A stretch of DNA of 64,000 bases from Protea cynaroides (Eukaryota; Streptophyta; Magnoliopsida; Proteales; Proteaceae). The translations under genes were made by a program, and so were the position numbers. The DNA is taken from positions 53,954,914 to 54,018,913 of the forward strand of contig CM053267.1 in the NCBI GenBank assembly GCA_028583415.1. The letters are read 5' to 3'. The stretch's first letter is position 1; each line of letters opens with the position of its first letter. Of the stretch, positions 34,901 to 50,882 are shown in pieces. Below the pieces are notes generated by a model. It saw only the letters and a list, made by a program, of their open reading frames with translations, was not told the origin of the DNA and did not search any database.

Positions 34901-37199
34901 AATAAAGATTTTTCTATTTTTACCACCCAAAAAAAAAAAGTAAATAATAATTATGCTGTCACATTCATATACATAACGTATTTAAGTACCTCACAAGAGT
35001 TATGTGATGTAACGTATACGAGCCCCTAAGGTTCCGTTTGTTTTGATTTAATTTAACAATAATTTTTCAATATTTACTTTCAAAAGATAAAATATAATGA
35101 TGAAAGAAAATAAAGAGGTGCTTCATCTTCTTTTATTTATTGAAAATAAATATTAAAAAAAATTATATATAAAATTTTACATCAATCAAAACAAATAGAG
35201 CCTAAGTGTATTTTAGTGGAAACCTCTTTCCTCATAGACTTAATCCCATGTTGGCGGAACCCCTTTGATGGGTTAACTTCTCTTGGGCCTGAGCTACCGA
35301 GGGAAACCAATTACTTATTTTTTTTCTAAATTTTGAATATTTTTTGATAGGTTGAGTTAAGAAGCAAAGACTGACTATATACAATGGTGGTTATTTAATT
35401 TACGAGCATTCTCTTTCTTCTCTTTGATCAAGTTGATCTACCCTTTCGATGCATGACCATCTCTTATACATATTTTTAAGATTAAAATATTTTGAGATGG
35501 GCTGAGTTAAGAACGAGCACTCTCTTCTTATGATCACTCGATCTATGGACACTCTCCCCGAATGATCAAGCACATTTGCAAACCCTTTTTTTTGTTTTTG
35601 GGTAAATTGTTTGCAAACCTTGTAAACCTTGTAAATATATAATTCCCCTTCTACACTTCTTTCTTAGATACTTGCTAGGCGAAATTTATTACCAGCATTA
35701 TTTTTGCGTGGAGATATATTATACTTAATATGAAAAAATTGGAGAACTGAATTTAGGAGTGCTAGTATATAAAAAAATTATTTTTTTTATGTAATGGATG
35801 CTCTATGATCTCTCATTTTAGTAGTAATTTCTAGTCAGTTTTGGTTGGCTGTGGACCTCAATTTATTCTATCATGATCTTTTTTGAGTTACAGTAGCAAT
35901 AATATATTTTCAAACAAAAATTTTATGAACCAAACCCTAAGATCCCAACCTCTGTGATTAGTTTCAATCCAATCAGAATTCTTCAAGTAGAAAAATAAAA
36001 TTTTGAAAAACTAGGGATTACAAAAGGGTGTATAGATAAATATAAATAATTGAAAAATAGAAAGATATGGGAATATATTTAATTAAACTAGGTTCTGATA
36101 TTTAATAAATAGTTAATGTAACTTACTATTATCATCCGTGTGGCTAAAATTTGTAAGCTATTAGTTTGTCTCAACTTACCATCTATTTTAACCTCCTTCC
36201 ATCTGCTCCCACCTCTAAGAAGAAAAAAAATAATGTCCACTTGTACAATTTAAATGTATTCTTTTTTATTTCTTCTATTGTTGTCACGCATCCATGGTAT
36301 CCAAATTTTATTAGTAATATATTTAAATATGACTTCAGATTTCCTAGTCAAGTGATCTTCTAAAATATTAAATTAAAAATTGTCAAGTCATGATAAAATA
36401 GAGTTTTTTACATAATAGCGATTTAAGTGTCAATAGGCATGCATAGACATACAAGGAGATGCATAATGGTACACCTATGGGAGGACATTTAAATGAGTTA
36501 GGCTTTGAAAATTAACATATGAAAAATCTATACCATATCATATCTATCCAATAGTTAAAATAATCACTATTAATTGTCTCACATGACACAAAAATATTTA
36601 GGATCTCGTCTCTAAGACGGTAGTGCAAAAAAAAAAAAAAAGAATGTAACAAGATTTTTTTTTGTAACATAACTTACCATATTGTATTAATTATATTAAA
36701 ATTCTTTGATTATAAATAATTCATCCATAATTTCATCTAGAGGTGCAGACCCTGGCTTGCCCTGATAGTTTGGCTTTACTCCTTTAAGAGCATGCTCGAG
36801 ACTTGGTCAGTAAGTCCTCTCAATTGCGATGCATGGCTTGCCTTACAAAGTTGGCAAGGTATAAATCTTTTATCAGATTTTTCATTTGATTTGAATCACT
36901 ATAAAAAAATATTTGAAATTTATTAGCTAGTTTTTGTCGATGGAATCCGTATTATTTTCCCTAACACTATTAGTTGAGAGGGTCATAATCATTCAATCAG
37001 GTCAACTTAAATGGTTTGGCTTTAACTGATATTTGAGACCCTCTAGCTGGTAGCCTCTCACTAAATGCCACTGTATTTACAATTATTTTTACTAATAAAT
37101 GAATTTATTATTTATATTAGAGAAAAATAAAATGGCCAAAGACAATGACCTTTAAACTCCATTTTTTGTTTTTTTTGTTTGTAGGTCAAATGTCAGGTT
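34901..37199. other. AT-rich intergenic DNA
   Basis: Very AT-rich, with short A and T runs. I found no gene, no clear terminal repeats and no conserved domain in any frame. Confidence 0.5.
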
Positions 37200-38135
37200 A
37201 TCAGTTCTCAACTAGTATAAAATTTATTTTACATTTTCTAATGGAAAAGGGATTTTGTGTTTATGGAAAAAAAGAATTATATGAAGGTTCCGTTTTATGT
37301 CACTTCGGTGATAAAAGTGTTGTTATTGATCCTTTTTAATGCACACTCATTGATCATTACGAAAACCACAATATAAAGAGAGATAGTTCTCGAATTTAAT
37401 GAGAGGAGATTGTGTATCCTTTAATGCATACTCACTGCTTCATCGGTGTCGAAACCACGATATATTGGAGTACCTTTGGTATTCGAAGGGAACAATCTGA
37501 TAGCTCGAATCCCTTGGCGACAAGTCTAGTTGTCATCTATCCGATGATAAAAGTGTTGTTATTGGTCTCTCACTTTAATGCACATTCATTAGCCGTCTCA
37601 CAGAAACCATAATATACAAGGAAATTTTTGATATACACGGAATAGTTTTAAGTCTTATAAATACTCCACTAGTATAAAATTCATTTTCCAATTTCTACCA
37701 GAAAAGGATTGTTGTGTTTATGGAAAAAGGTATTATTTAAAGTGTTCGGCTTTATGTCACCTACCCGGTGACAAAATTGTCGTTACTGATCATTTTTCAT
37801 GCTCACTAATTGACTATTAGGAAAACCACAATGTATACATAGATAGTTTTCAAATTTAATGAGATGAGACTGTATATCCTTTAATGCATCGTCACCGCCT
37901 CACCAACCATCACGGACCACAATACACCCGAGTACCTTTGGTTTTCAAAGGGGAGGGATTGTCATATCTCATAAAATCTGACAGCTCAGATCCCTTGGTG
38001 ACAAGTCTAGTTGTCACCTATCCGATGATAAAAGTGTTATCATTGATCCCTCACTCACCTTAATGCACATTCATTAGAAACCACAATGTATAAAGAAATT
38101 TTTGATACACATGGGATAGTCTTAGTATTATAAAT
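37200..38135. repeat. Two diverged tandem copies of a ~470-bp unit
   Basis: Copy one (about 37200-37665) and copy two (about 37666-38135) share many words in the same order: ACTAGTATAAAATT, GAAAAGG-TTGTGTTTATGG, TGCACACTCATTGA-like, GACAAGTCTAGTTGTCA, TATCCGATGATAAAAGTGTT and AATTTTTGATA. No ORF is shared, so this is a non-coding tandem duplication. Confidence 0.75.
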
Positions 38136-38339
38136 ACAATATAAATTTGGATGAAAATAACTAAAAGAAAACAAGCATTAAACAAGAGACCAAAACTGTC
38201 TGTTACAACAAGCCTATTGCCATTGAAAACTTCCAAAGAAATAGAAATAAAAAGGGACAAAACAAACTGTATTGGACCACCCTAGTATCAAATGAAAATT
38301 GATAGAACAACAGAAGGAAACAAGGTATCACTATCTCAT

Positions 38340-38610
38340 CAGACATTTTCTGTATAATTAATTATGATGTATGCAGTTGTTTGGTATAATTTATGGTACT
38401 TATTTATATTTATAATAATTTAATATAATTTAAAATCTATAAATAGATTAGGAAGCCTTTATCATAATTGTGATAATCAATTATTACTTTTTTCTATTTA
38501 GTGATAGTAATTAGTAAATGGATATTATTTATGATTCATAATTTATTTCCATAAATGATTTGTCATAAATAATTCAAAAACATAAATATAACATATACCA
38601 AAGATAGCCT
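38340..38610. mobile_element. TA-rich MITE, family copy 1
   Basis: Contains ATGATGTATGCAGTTGTTTGG, TTTATATTTATAATAA, a central TGTGATAAT and ends ATAACATATACCAAAGATAGCC. The same layout occurs at 51394-51670 and, reversed, at 50576-50882. Ends pair as inverted CTTTGGTAT/ATACCAAAG. Non-coding. Confidence 0.6.
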
Positions 38611-41790
<3,180 letters not shown>

Positions 41791-41869
41791 AAAAATACAA
41801 TTATCACCCTTTAAGAAAGGGATACCCCACGTTCAGCATTGCCATCAGTGGGGCCCTTTCTAAGGCTCA

Positions 41870-42735
41870 TTTACACTTTGTAAATCTATATCGTGGTCTC
41901 CTTGATGCATCACATACAACATAACAGACCATAAAGTCTGAACATGTCCTCCATTGCTGTGTAGACTTAGACTGAGCTGCCTTCTTTACGAGAGAATCAA
42001 CCACCATATTGGATTATCTAAAACCATGAGTTATTCTTAATTCCACCACATCAAGATTTTCCATGATGGCACACCATCGCTGCAGGCAGACCCACGGTAT
42101 TTTCCTAGATAGCAAGCAGTGGACCACTCCTTCAAAATCCCATTTTCAACCAGATATGAGTACACCCATTGTTAATGCCTTCTTGTATTCCAATAACCAC
42201 AACTAATATCTCAGCATTGAAATTAGTTTGAATACCAAGATACATACTTCACCACTTTCCTTCTTTATCATCATGCCTGCACTAATTTCACCTAGATTTC
42301 CTAAAGAGCAACCATCGGTATTAATTTTACACCATGGCTACTTAGGACCAGTCCAATACACTTCTCTTGGTATCTTCAAACTCGGAGGCTTGATGCTTAG
42401 TCCAAAAAACCACACCACTCGTAATTCTTTTAAATTAGACATTGTACAAGGATTACAAACAGATAGATCTTGACAGTCATGCTTCACCAGATTCATCACT
42501 TGCGGGATAGATGGAAACCATCATTCATAGCAGCTTGCATTTCGACTTGACCAAATTACCTGCAACACCACATAAAACATAGACATTCAAAATTTCTTGA
42601 TTAGCATGATCCTTTTTTTCCTCCGCCACCATGAGTGCATCCTCTCTATCCACCCCACTGAATACCAAAATAGTTCAACACTACACTCCATAACTCCTTT
42701 GCAAAGTTACAATGAAGGAAGAGATACTCAAAACA
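41870..42735 (-). mobile_element. LINE fragment: zf-RVT and RNase H region
   Basis: On the minus strand a block at about 42690-42735 reads EYLFLHCNFAKELW, the zf-RVT signature downstream of LINE reverse transcriptases. Further on, at about 42330, KINTDGCSLGNLGEISAGM gives the RNase H-like (RVT_3) signature with its first catalytic Asp. Further fragments (MVVDSLVKKAAQ) follow. Several stops break the frame. Order and spacing fit the 3' end of a plant L1-type LINE ORF2. Confidence 0.72.
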
Positions 42736-43119
42736 CAATATAGACATTTTCATCATTCAACAAATAGAATAATAACATAAAAATACAAATTTATGCAAAA
42801 GAAATCTTACAATAGACAAAATTGTCATCTAATTCAAGGTTTATCGGTGACGAGGATAATACATTTGCAGGTGACAAGGATAACCCAACAAAAAATATTG
42901 GGTAACAGTTCCCAATTTCATTTGAAGTTTGTATTTTAAATTTTGTAATATCAAACTCTTGTGATTTATATCCTTAAATCACTCACAAATTTATCTCGTT
43001 AAATCATTTCACAAATTTATCTCTAATCATTAAACAGATTTATCTCCTTAAATCTCTCCACATATGTACATTATAACATTCCAATTCAAAATCTCCACCC
43101 AAAGCATGAAAATAATTTC

Positions 43120-43860
43120 TCTCTATTCTAAATTCCTATTATAGGTGGTATTGCGATTGGTAATCGCCCGAGCTTCCTTCGACTGCACAGACTTATGAGA
43201 GAGGAAATAGAAGTCAAGTGAGGGCAGACTCAGAAACCTTGAGGCTACTTCGATTCCTAAGTTAGAACCGAGCATAAGCAAATATGGAGCTTGGTATGAA
43301 AATAGGAGCTCCGATTAGTATTGGGTTTAGCAGAGTGAATTTGTGCGTAAAGAGTTCAATCCGTTTATCTTAGGAGTATGTTGTATTTATAGGCGAGGCA
43401 TCGGGTGGTGTAAGTTCAGATTTACCCCTAGGGGATTAGCATGATCAATCATCTCACCGTAACTGTCGTCCTTATCCCAAACCTTTCTTCCAATCATGTG
43501 AGCTGTCGTGTGGGCTGGAGGTGTGTAACAGATAAGAAAGGTTGGTGATCGCCCGCATATCTCACCGGTGGTTGCAGGCGCGCACTGAAAGCCATTGGAT
43601 GAAAATCTCTCGGGAATCCTCTGATAGCGACCCTGAGATCTTCGCAGTCGGATGACAATGCTAGCTAGCTGGAGCTCTGGACGAGGGGGTGAGGGCAATC
43701 TAAACAGTCCCTGATTGTGATCTCGTAATTATCGAGGTTCTCTCCTGCTTACACATGTCTAGCCACATCCCTTCTTGTGGTTGGGACATGTGTCATGCCA
43801 CATGTCCTTCTCTGATAGGTGAAGTCATTTCGCCCATAACAAGTGGGACCATGGAAAGGT
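43120..43860 (-). mobile_element. Possible LTR fragment
   Basis: On the minus strand a CTATAAATA box at 43384-43392 sits in sequence richer in GC than its neighbours, with a layout like an LTR promoter and leader. I could not find paired ends or a target duplication. An unrelated spacer or another repeat type is possible. Confidence 0.3.
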
Positions 43861-43864
43861 GTTT

Positions 43865-44275
43865 TTTTTTTTTTTTTAATATATTTTTACTTTTTACTTT
43901 TAAACGTTCAATAAGTTAAATGCGTATTATTAGTATATAAAAACGTATCAATATAAAGGAATACGGATTTTCAAAATTCTACGTAATAGTTCGTAAAAAG
44001 TCATTTTATTCCGTCCAATATTACGATTCGCGTATTATTTAAGTATAATACGCAAACTTACTAACTATGGGTGGGACCTTGGGAAGGCATTTTGTTTTTC
44101 TCTTTTTTACTATTATTTTTATTTTTAATTTTTACACGTTTAATACATTAAAATGCATATTATTTGTGTATAATACATTTCAATATAAAGAATACAAATT
44201 TTCTCGAATCCATGCAAGAGTTCGCAAAAAGTTGTTTTATTTGGCTTAATAATATAGCTCGCATATTATTCACCC
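43865..44275. repeat. Two tandem copies of a ~210-bp repeat
   Basis: Each copy runs from a T-rich stretch through AATGC(G/A)TATTATT, TATCAATATAAAG-like and GTTCGTAAAAAG/GTTCGCAAAAAG words. The first ends TACTAACTATGGGTGGGACC. A related degraded copy lies at about 60950-61115 (TACTAACTATGGATTGCAC). Non-coding. Confidence 0.6.
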
Positions 44276-44949
44276 AGAGAGTCTCTCTAAAGTCTCCCTT
44301 CCTAACCTTATGCAAGCCTAATCTGAAAGCCTTGTGTTCTTCATTTGTCAATGGAACTCCTCATAATAATTGAACTCATGTTCGAGTTGAAACAGGATCG
44401 AATGAACTCCTTATTGGTTTAGTATTGATTTTATTTTTTAGAAACAACTAAGGGATTGAAGCCGGTTGATAAGGTCATTTGGACCTAAACCGAATCAAAT
44501 CAATAAATAGAACAATGAAAAACACAATAAAACCAAAAAAATTATAACATTTTTTCCCTTTTCCAATATGAAAAACCAAGACCATGACGAAAATAGACCA
44601 ACAAGGGCCGATAAGAGACTGTTAAAAGAAACCGATAAACAGACCAAAACTGGCCCGACGTATAGTAATCCGTTTAATTTGGTTTTGTTAGACCAAACAC
44701 CTTCCCTATCCTATTTCTGTCTAACCCGATATATGCAAAAAGCCAAAAACTGATCACAACCAAACCAAACTGACCATTTGACACCCCTTACCAAAAAATG
44801 GATAGCATTTGTTGACATGGTCTAACTATTCTATGTTTTTATACAATCTCTACTATTTTAGGTTTGTTTAGTTCTATTTAAGCAAACACTAGTTACTAGC
44901 TAGCACCTTCAACTTCTATAGCTTTTTAGGGTCATCCAACAAAGAAGAA
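44276..44949. other. Intergenic DNA with possible transposon end
   Basis: The words CCAAACTGACCATTTGACACCCCTT near 44764-44788 (indicated only) resemble the end of a plant hAT or similar element. No partner end was found and no gene is seen. Confidence 0.35.
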
Positions 44950-45550
44950 TTGGATGTCAAATCAGTATGGGTCTGGCCAAAACGATACGAATCCCGACAT
45001 GGAGAGCAGGTCGAGGGGTATGTTATAGATGTGGCAAGGAGGACCACATGGCTCCAGATTGTACGATGCCTGACCCAATAGGTGCTTAGAGAGCGGGACA
45101 GCCAGCAACGCCAGTTTTACCTCCGAGGCAGGTGCCATTACCTCTGCAGCCTCATCCGCCACAGCAAGGCATTCAAATCGGGATGGAGGAGACAATGCGG
45201 ATCCATTCAAATCGACTCTTTCCCTGTAATTTAGGGAGGAGGGAGATGCCCTGTCGAATAGTCGATACATGGTTTTCAGAAAAATTCAAGTCTCATATTC
45301 AAACCATGACACCTAGCAAATAATCCGAGCCGATAGGGGATGTCGGCTCGAACATGGGGCTCGGATTTTTTCGAGAGCCACGTGTCGGCCATCAAACGGG
45401 AACATGTCCCTCCTCCCTGAAATACAGAGGAGAGGATTTGGATCCCACAGCAAGGCCAGCAAAGGCCAAAATTTCGTCCGAATCACCGAATCGCTCAAGG
45501 TGCTTAGAGTCAGAGGGGCTAGGTTCGGCTATATGCTATGATATTTAGTG
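44950..45550 (+). mobile_element. LTR-retrotransposon gag remnant with zinc knuckle
   Basis: A CCHC zinc knuckle, CYRCGKEDHMAPDC, is encoded at 45021-45062, as in Ty3/gypsy-type gag proteins. It is followed at once by a stop after MPDPIGA. A proline/glutamine-rich stretch (LPPRQVPLPLQPHPPQQ) continues after the stop. The remnant is then interrupted by a MITE at 45199-45445. No protease or reverse transcriptase follows. Confidence 0.72.
45199..45445. mobile_element. Hairpin MITE, CACGTG family, copy in gag remnant
   Basis: Starts GGATCCATTCAAATCG and ends AGGATTTGGATCC. Inner arms include GGGAGGAGGGAGATG-like and CCTCCTCCCTGAAATA words, with GTCGGCTCG and GCCACGTGTCGGCC near the right arm. 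It belongs to the family of 57216-57480, 57670-57911, 57970-58213 and 62962-63202. No target duplication is visible here. Confidence 0.72.
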
Positions 45551-46338
45551 AGGTTGAGGAGTCGACTACTGTCTTATAGATATTATTAATTCTTAAAGAA
45601 TTTATCTAAATGAAATATATTAAATTTGATGGAATTCATAATTGCCTTAATTGGTTGCAAAGGAATTAAGAAAAAGGGAAGTGAATTTTTTTTCATAATC
45701 ATTATAGTACATGCTATCAAATGCTTATGTTACTAACTTCAAATCATTTTATATTTAGTTATTAACTGATACTTCACTTTGCATCCAAATCCCTAGTATT
45801 TGAAAAGTAAAATAAATTTTATACCTAATAAGTATCAATATTATTAATTATAGTTAGAAATTTAAATTGTTTATACAATTATGTTGTGTTATACCTATAC
45901 AAGTTTCCCTTTTAAGTTCAAAAATTTAATTTCTCTTCCCTTTTAATTTTCCTTGCAACTAAACTAAGCTAATGTGATGTTTGATGCTTGATAATATAAT
46001 TAATATTTATATTAATTAGAATTCTTGTGACCCATTTCGAGCACTGTGTTGATTTCGGGTTTGTCAAACCATATTTTATTTGACTCGAGAGCGATACATT
46101 CTTTACTTTCTTTTGTATCGGAGTCCTTGGCTGAGAAGCAGAAGATGTTCCCAAGTTGATGGAATACAGTTTAGTGATGGCTTTACCATCACTAAAACCT
46201 TGGTCATAGTAACAAGTCCACACAAGCTAATAATAGGAAGAGTTACAATCTTGAACCAAAAATTAAATTTGGACAACAACAAAAGAGAAAAGGTTGACTG
46301 GAGGGAATTATCAACACAACCTAACTTCTATAACAACA
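45551..46338. other. AT-rich spacer
   Basis: No gene or clear repeat was found. It leads into the 3' side of the minus-strand receptor-kinase pseudogene. Confidence 0.45.
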
Positions 46339-48312
46339 TTAGGCTCGACCTCTCTCAAAATCAGTAATGCTTAAAGGTGCTGCAGATGAAGAAACATCCA
46401 AAGAATTTAATGGAGAATCATAGTATGTGGTTTCTAGCATCTTTGATGAAAGAATGGGCAATGAAGCTTCAAAATTAAGGACTTGCAGAACTTGTCTAAT
46501 GGAAGGTCTGAGTTTGCAGTCAGTATGAGCACACCATAACCCAACAACCATCAAACATTCCATTTGTTGCTCATTAAAATCCATATTCAATCTCAAATCA
46601 GCTGTTGCAATAAGCTTTCTTTTTTCCATAGAGTATTCAGACCCACTTTATTAACAGTTCTCTACTTTCATCAGCACTGAGATCTACAGGTCTTTTCCCA
46701 TAAGTAATTTCCAATGCAACAACTCCAAAGCTAAAGACATCTGATTCCTTGGTAGCTTTCCAAGTAGTAGTACATTCAAGTGCCATATAACCTCTGGTTC
46801 CAGCCAAGACAGTTATTTTACAAGATTTCTCAGATCAATCAACCTAGTCAATCCAAAATCCTCAAGTTTAGCATTGAAATTTGAATCCAACATGACATTA
46901 CTGGATTTAATATCTCTGTGTACTACACATTGATCTCCTTCTTCATATAAATATAATAATGCAAAAGTCAAACTAAGAGCAATCCTGTACCTCACATCTC
47001 ATACTAACGAGTATTCTCCTTTATATAGATTTAAATCAAGGCTCCCCTTTGGCATGAAATCATAAACAATAAAAAGTTCACCTCTCTGATGGCACCAATC
47101 TAAAATTTGTACTAAATTCATATGCTTTAATCTGCTAATGATTGTTACCTCAGACACAAATTCCTTTATCCATTGCTTGGATATTATAGAGATTCTCTTA
47201 ATAGCAACATCTATGTTCAAATTACTCAAAAATCTCTGTAAACAATTCCAAATCCTCTCTCTTCAAGCTTCCTTTCCTTTGCAAAATCATTTATTGTGCG
47301 AATCAATTCGCCATATAAAAACCTTCTAAGTCATGTTCCCTTCTCAAATTTAACATTAAATGTTTCATCAAATATCATTTCAGTGTCTTGTCCACCTCTA
47401 TTCAATTTCTTCCACAATAAGAACAAAACCAAACCAATGCAGCAAACAAAGCAACATCCACCAATATTAAATCTCAACTCCAATTTTTTCCTTCATTGAT
47501 TTGTGACCCATTTTCAAATTTGAATTAAACTCCCATTGAGAACACTATATGACTGGATGATTGACTCTGTGGCGGTTGAAAAGCCAACATAAATCCATTC
47601 TGGTAATTTATCCCTTAGATTAACAGTGTAAGACATAGTGGGGCTCCCCCAAGAAACTAAATTCTCAGAATAACTCAAGAAGATACTCAAAAATTTAGTG
47701 ATAGAATTATAACTTACCCAAGCATTAGTTTTTTTTCCACCTAAAATGACAGTATCATCCCATGATATACAAACCTAAGATTTAAGATAATAAGTGTTGA
47801 TTTTACCAAATTTGTTCTTAGGGTTCCATTCTTGGCTACCTGTATCCAAAGTCAATGCAAAAATCTGATTTTCTGTGGAGTTAGAATCAAACAGACCGAA
47901 GAAAGTACTTTTCGTATTGAAGGGAAAATATAATTCATGGAGACAAGGTAAAAGCCAAGCCCATCATCAAAGATGAACTCATTGGAATTGATGATGAAAA
48001 AGAAATGAGTGTTGAAGTCAGTGAGATTTCCTATTGATTTTTCCCAAAGATATGCTGGCTTTCCATATGAAGCTCGACCAACTTTATTTCTACTAGGTGG
48101 GTATCCAGGGACTTGGATAACTTGACCTGAGATGGATGCATTTCCTTCCAACCTAATATCTTTTGGGTTATTATTAAAACTGAAAAAATTGAAGAACACG
48201 GAATTTACATTAGAAATCAGACCCAATAAAAAAAAAAGATGGAGATCTTACAATGAAAGAGTAGAGGGCTTCGTGAAAAGAGATTTGGATTTCTAAAATT
48301 ACAAAAAGCCAT
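46339..48312 (-). pseudogene. L-type lectin-domain receptor kinase (LecRK-IX-like) pseudogene
   Basis: Fragments occur in the right order on the minus strand. The lectin domain lies at about 47850-48230 (GRASYGKPAYLWEKSIGNLTDF, THFFFIINSN, DDGLGFYL). A membrane segment and juxtamembrane region with FEKGT lie at about 47300-47480. The kinase N lobe lies at 46999-47229 (VAIKRIS, HMNLVQILDWC, GELFIVYDFMPKGSLD). The catalytic loop VVHRDIKSSNVMLD and DFG lie at 46813-46995, then GTRGYMALECTTTWKATKESDVF. The C-terminal lobe and tail lie at 46339-46629 (MECLMVVGLWCAHTD, LRPSIRQVLQVLNFEA). Stops after FEKGT, after the DFG segment and after LLIKWV, plus frame shifts, disable it. APE is changed to ALE. 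An intact gene would need about 2 kb in one frame. Confidence 0.88.
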
Positions 48313-48719
48313 TTTGAAAGCTTGAGATCTAAGTATCCAACTCCCCAATCCCTCCCTAGTGAGGTAATGAGTGGGCACAGCCAAATAGTAATGTTTGGGT
48401 GGAATCATACGAAGTGCACACCTAGGTTGCTTTGTTCTTTTTCATTAAAAGAAAAAAATTACTTTCGTCTAGGTCCTAGGAAAATGATTTTTTTTCTTTG
48501 TATCAAAGACCGGAGGCGAAGAACCTAACGGGTTGGTAAAAAGGAAATTTATTTAGATTCTCTTTGGTATAATTTTTTATTTTTTATTTATTTATTAAAA
48601 ATATTTTTTTGAAAATCATTTTTGATAAAAAAAATAAAATTTTATTTGATAATTACAATGCATAATACATTTTAGAATGAGAAATAAGTTTGGTATTCTA
48701 TATAGAATAAATATATGTT
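48313..48719. other. AT-rich spacer upstream of the receptor-kinase pseudogene
   Basis: The former promoter side of the pseudogene, with no surviving gene. AT-rich throughout. Confidence 0.4.
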
Positions 48720-49140
48720 TTTATTTTTTCAAGTTGCAAATTTTTTCAAACCATGATATCTTGTGATCCCCTTATTCGATCGACATTAAATTTGGATACC
48801 CTTATCGTTTTTTCCTATAATTGATATCCAACAGATCTGATTGGAGGTTTGACGGCTGAAAAGTAAATCTGAGCTGACCAAAATCAAGAATAAGAGTTGG
48901 ATTTCTTCAAGTTGCAGAATTTTCTATGCATTGATATTTTGTGATCTCTTTATCCGATCAACCTGAAATTTGAATATTCTTACCTTTTTTTTTTCTTCCT
49001 ACTCTTGACATCAATATATCCGATCGGAAGTTGAACAGCCAGAAAAGTAAAATTGAGGTGGCAAAAAAAAAAAAAAAAAAAGTTAGATTTCTTTTAAATG
49101 CAGAATTTTTCATATCTTGATATCTAGATATCTCCTTCTC
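48720..49140. repeat. Tandem repeats of about 185 bp
   Basis: Two full diverged units and the start of a third. Shared words in order are TTGCA-AATTTTT, TTGATATCTTGTGATC-like, TATCCGATC, AATTTGAATA, TGATATCCAACAGATC-like, and GGCTGAAAAGTAAA / GCCAGAAAAGTAAAA. Starts are near 48720, 48900 and 49085. Non-coding. Confidence 0.6.
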
Positions 49141-49674
49141 CCATCGAGTAGAAATTTGTTAACTATTACCGTTGGTCCTGAGGGAAGGAGGAGCTAGGTT
49201 AGCCGAAAGATACGTTTATTTTTCAAGTGATTCATATCGTCAAGTGTACTCATTCTAAATTTCATTCCGATCAAATGATCGCAACTGCCTGTACTTAACA
49301 TTCAATGGAACGGATCGAAATTTGGACAGCCAAAAAATGTGTTTTAAGATAGCCGAATCCTTGAACATAGAGGGAGAAAGAAAGAGGAGTAGAAGAAAAC
49401 AAATGTTATAAAAAAAATGTTGGTTTTATCATTTTATCCTCGATTAAAAACACATGTTCATTAAATCAATGTTACGCAAAAACAAGTAAAAACAGTTTTT
49501 TTTTTTTTTTTTTTTTTTTTTACCCAAAACCAAAATTTGACCCTTTTTTTTTTTTTTTTTATTTTATTTTATTTTTTTTTCTTTTACAAACAACATTCAA
49601 AAATGATACCAAATACCTATAAAAAAAACATATCAAAAAAACAAAAATAAAAATAATACGTGTAGTACTCAAGA
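49141..49674. other. Spacer with long T runs
   Basis: Includes T runs of about 20 bases (near 49497-49521 and 49543-49560) and A/T-rich low-complexity DNA. No gene is seen. Confidence 0.4.
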
Positions 49675-50030
49675 TATTCATAATACGATTTGCCTGAATC
49701 TAAGGATCGAAATTTGACATCGTACACGCTAATGACAGGGCTCTCCTAGAAATGAAGTCAATAATGTTGTTTTGCTCTCCCAAAAATAAAACTGAAAATA
49801 CAACTTTTAAAGTACAGTTGAAGGTCCATGTGCTAATGTCCTGGTTAGGGTTAGTCCCACATCAGGTGTGTGAGTGTGTTTTTGTGGATATACGGCTTCC
49901 GCAACACCATGTGTTGATTAAACCTTTCCGTGTCGGCAAGTGATGTGCCAAAAAAAGAAAAAAGAAAAAAAGAACAATATATATGATGGGAAAAAGATCC
50001 TACAATGCTAGTGTGAGGATTTTTTCCTAC

Positions 50031-50076
<46 letters not shown>

Positions 50077-50575
50077 CTTTGGATAGTTTCTCTCTCCTCC
50101 CCTTTCTTATGGGTTGCATTGCAGTTAAGGATACAAATCAGTTCGTAAACAATTAACCAATTCAATTGGAATCAAGGCTTGTATACTAGAAACTAAAACC
50201 AAACCGATTAAGTTTCGGTTTTTATTAATTCGTTCATATATGTATATTTATGCGGCTCATGGGAAGGAGTGAAAATTATACACTACATAAAAATATCACG
50301 ACCATACACTCTCGTATATTTTAATCTCTTCATCCAATAATTGCATCTAGCCATGATATATTTATTTAATCTCTTTACCCATTGCTTTTGCTCCCCACTT
50401 CCAAGTAATTTGTTTTTAATCTCTTCACCCATTACTATCTACTTCCCATTTCCAAGTAGCACAAAGATATACACAGTTAATCGGTTTTACTTGTTTTAGT
50501 TCAGTTAAATAACTGTTTAATGGTTCTAAACCAATTTTAAACCATTTATTCTTTTTATTTACGAAAAATCGAACT

Positions 50576-50882
50576 AAGGCTTTCTTGGTATAATTTATAT
50601 TTATGTTTATGAGTTATTTATGATAAATAATTTATGTATATAAATTACAAATCATAAATAATAATTATTTTTTTATAAACAATAAATAACTGTTTAATAC
50701 CATTAGACATAAAGAAGTAATAATAGATTATCATAATAATGATAAACACTTTCTAATCTATTTATCGATATTAGTTTAATATCAATTTATTTTTAATATG
50801 AATAAATATCATAAATCATGCCAAACAACTACATATGTCAATAATGTATTATATAATTAACTCTATAATACATACTAAAGAG
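50576..50882. mobile_element. TA-rich MITE, family copy 2 (reversed)
   Basis: Begins near AAGGCTTTCTTGGTATAATT and ends near ATACATACTAAAGAGTGC. It is the reverse of the layout at 38340-38610 and 51394-51670. The duplicate segment at about 53330 lacks it, which shows that it inserted after the duplication. Confidence 0.62.

Noticed and set aside
47852..48226. Intact lectin gene
   Set aside because: The lectin-like frame is only one piece of a receptor-kinase pseudogene with several stops before the kinase region.
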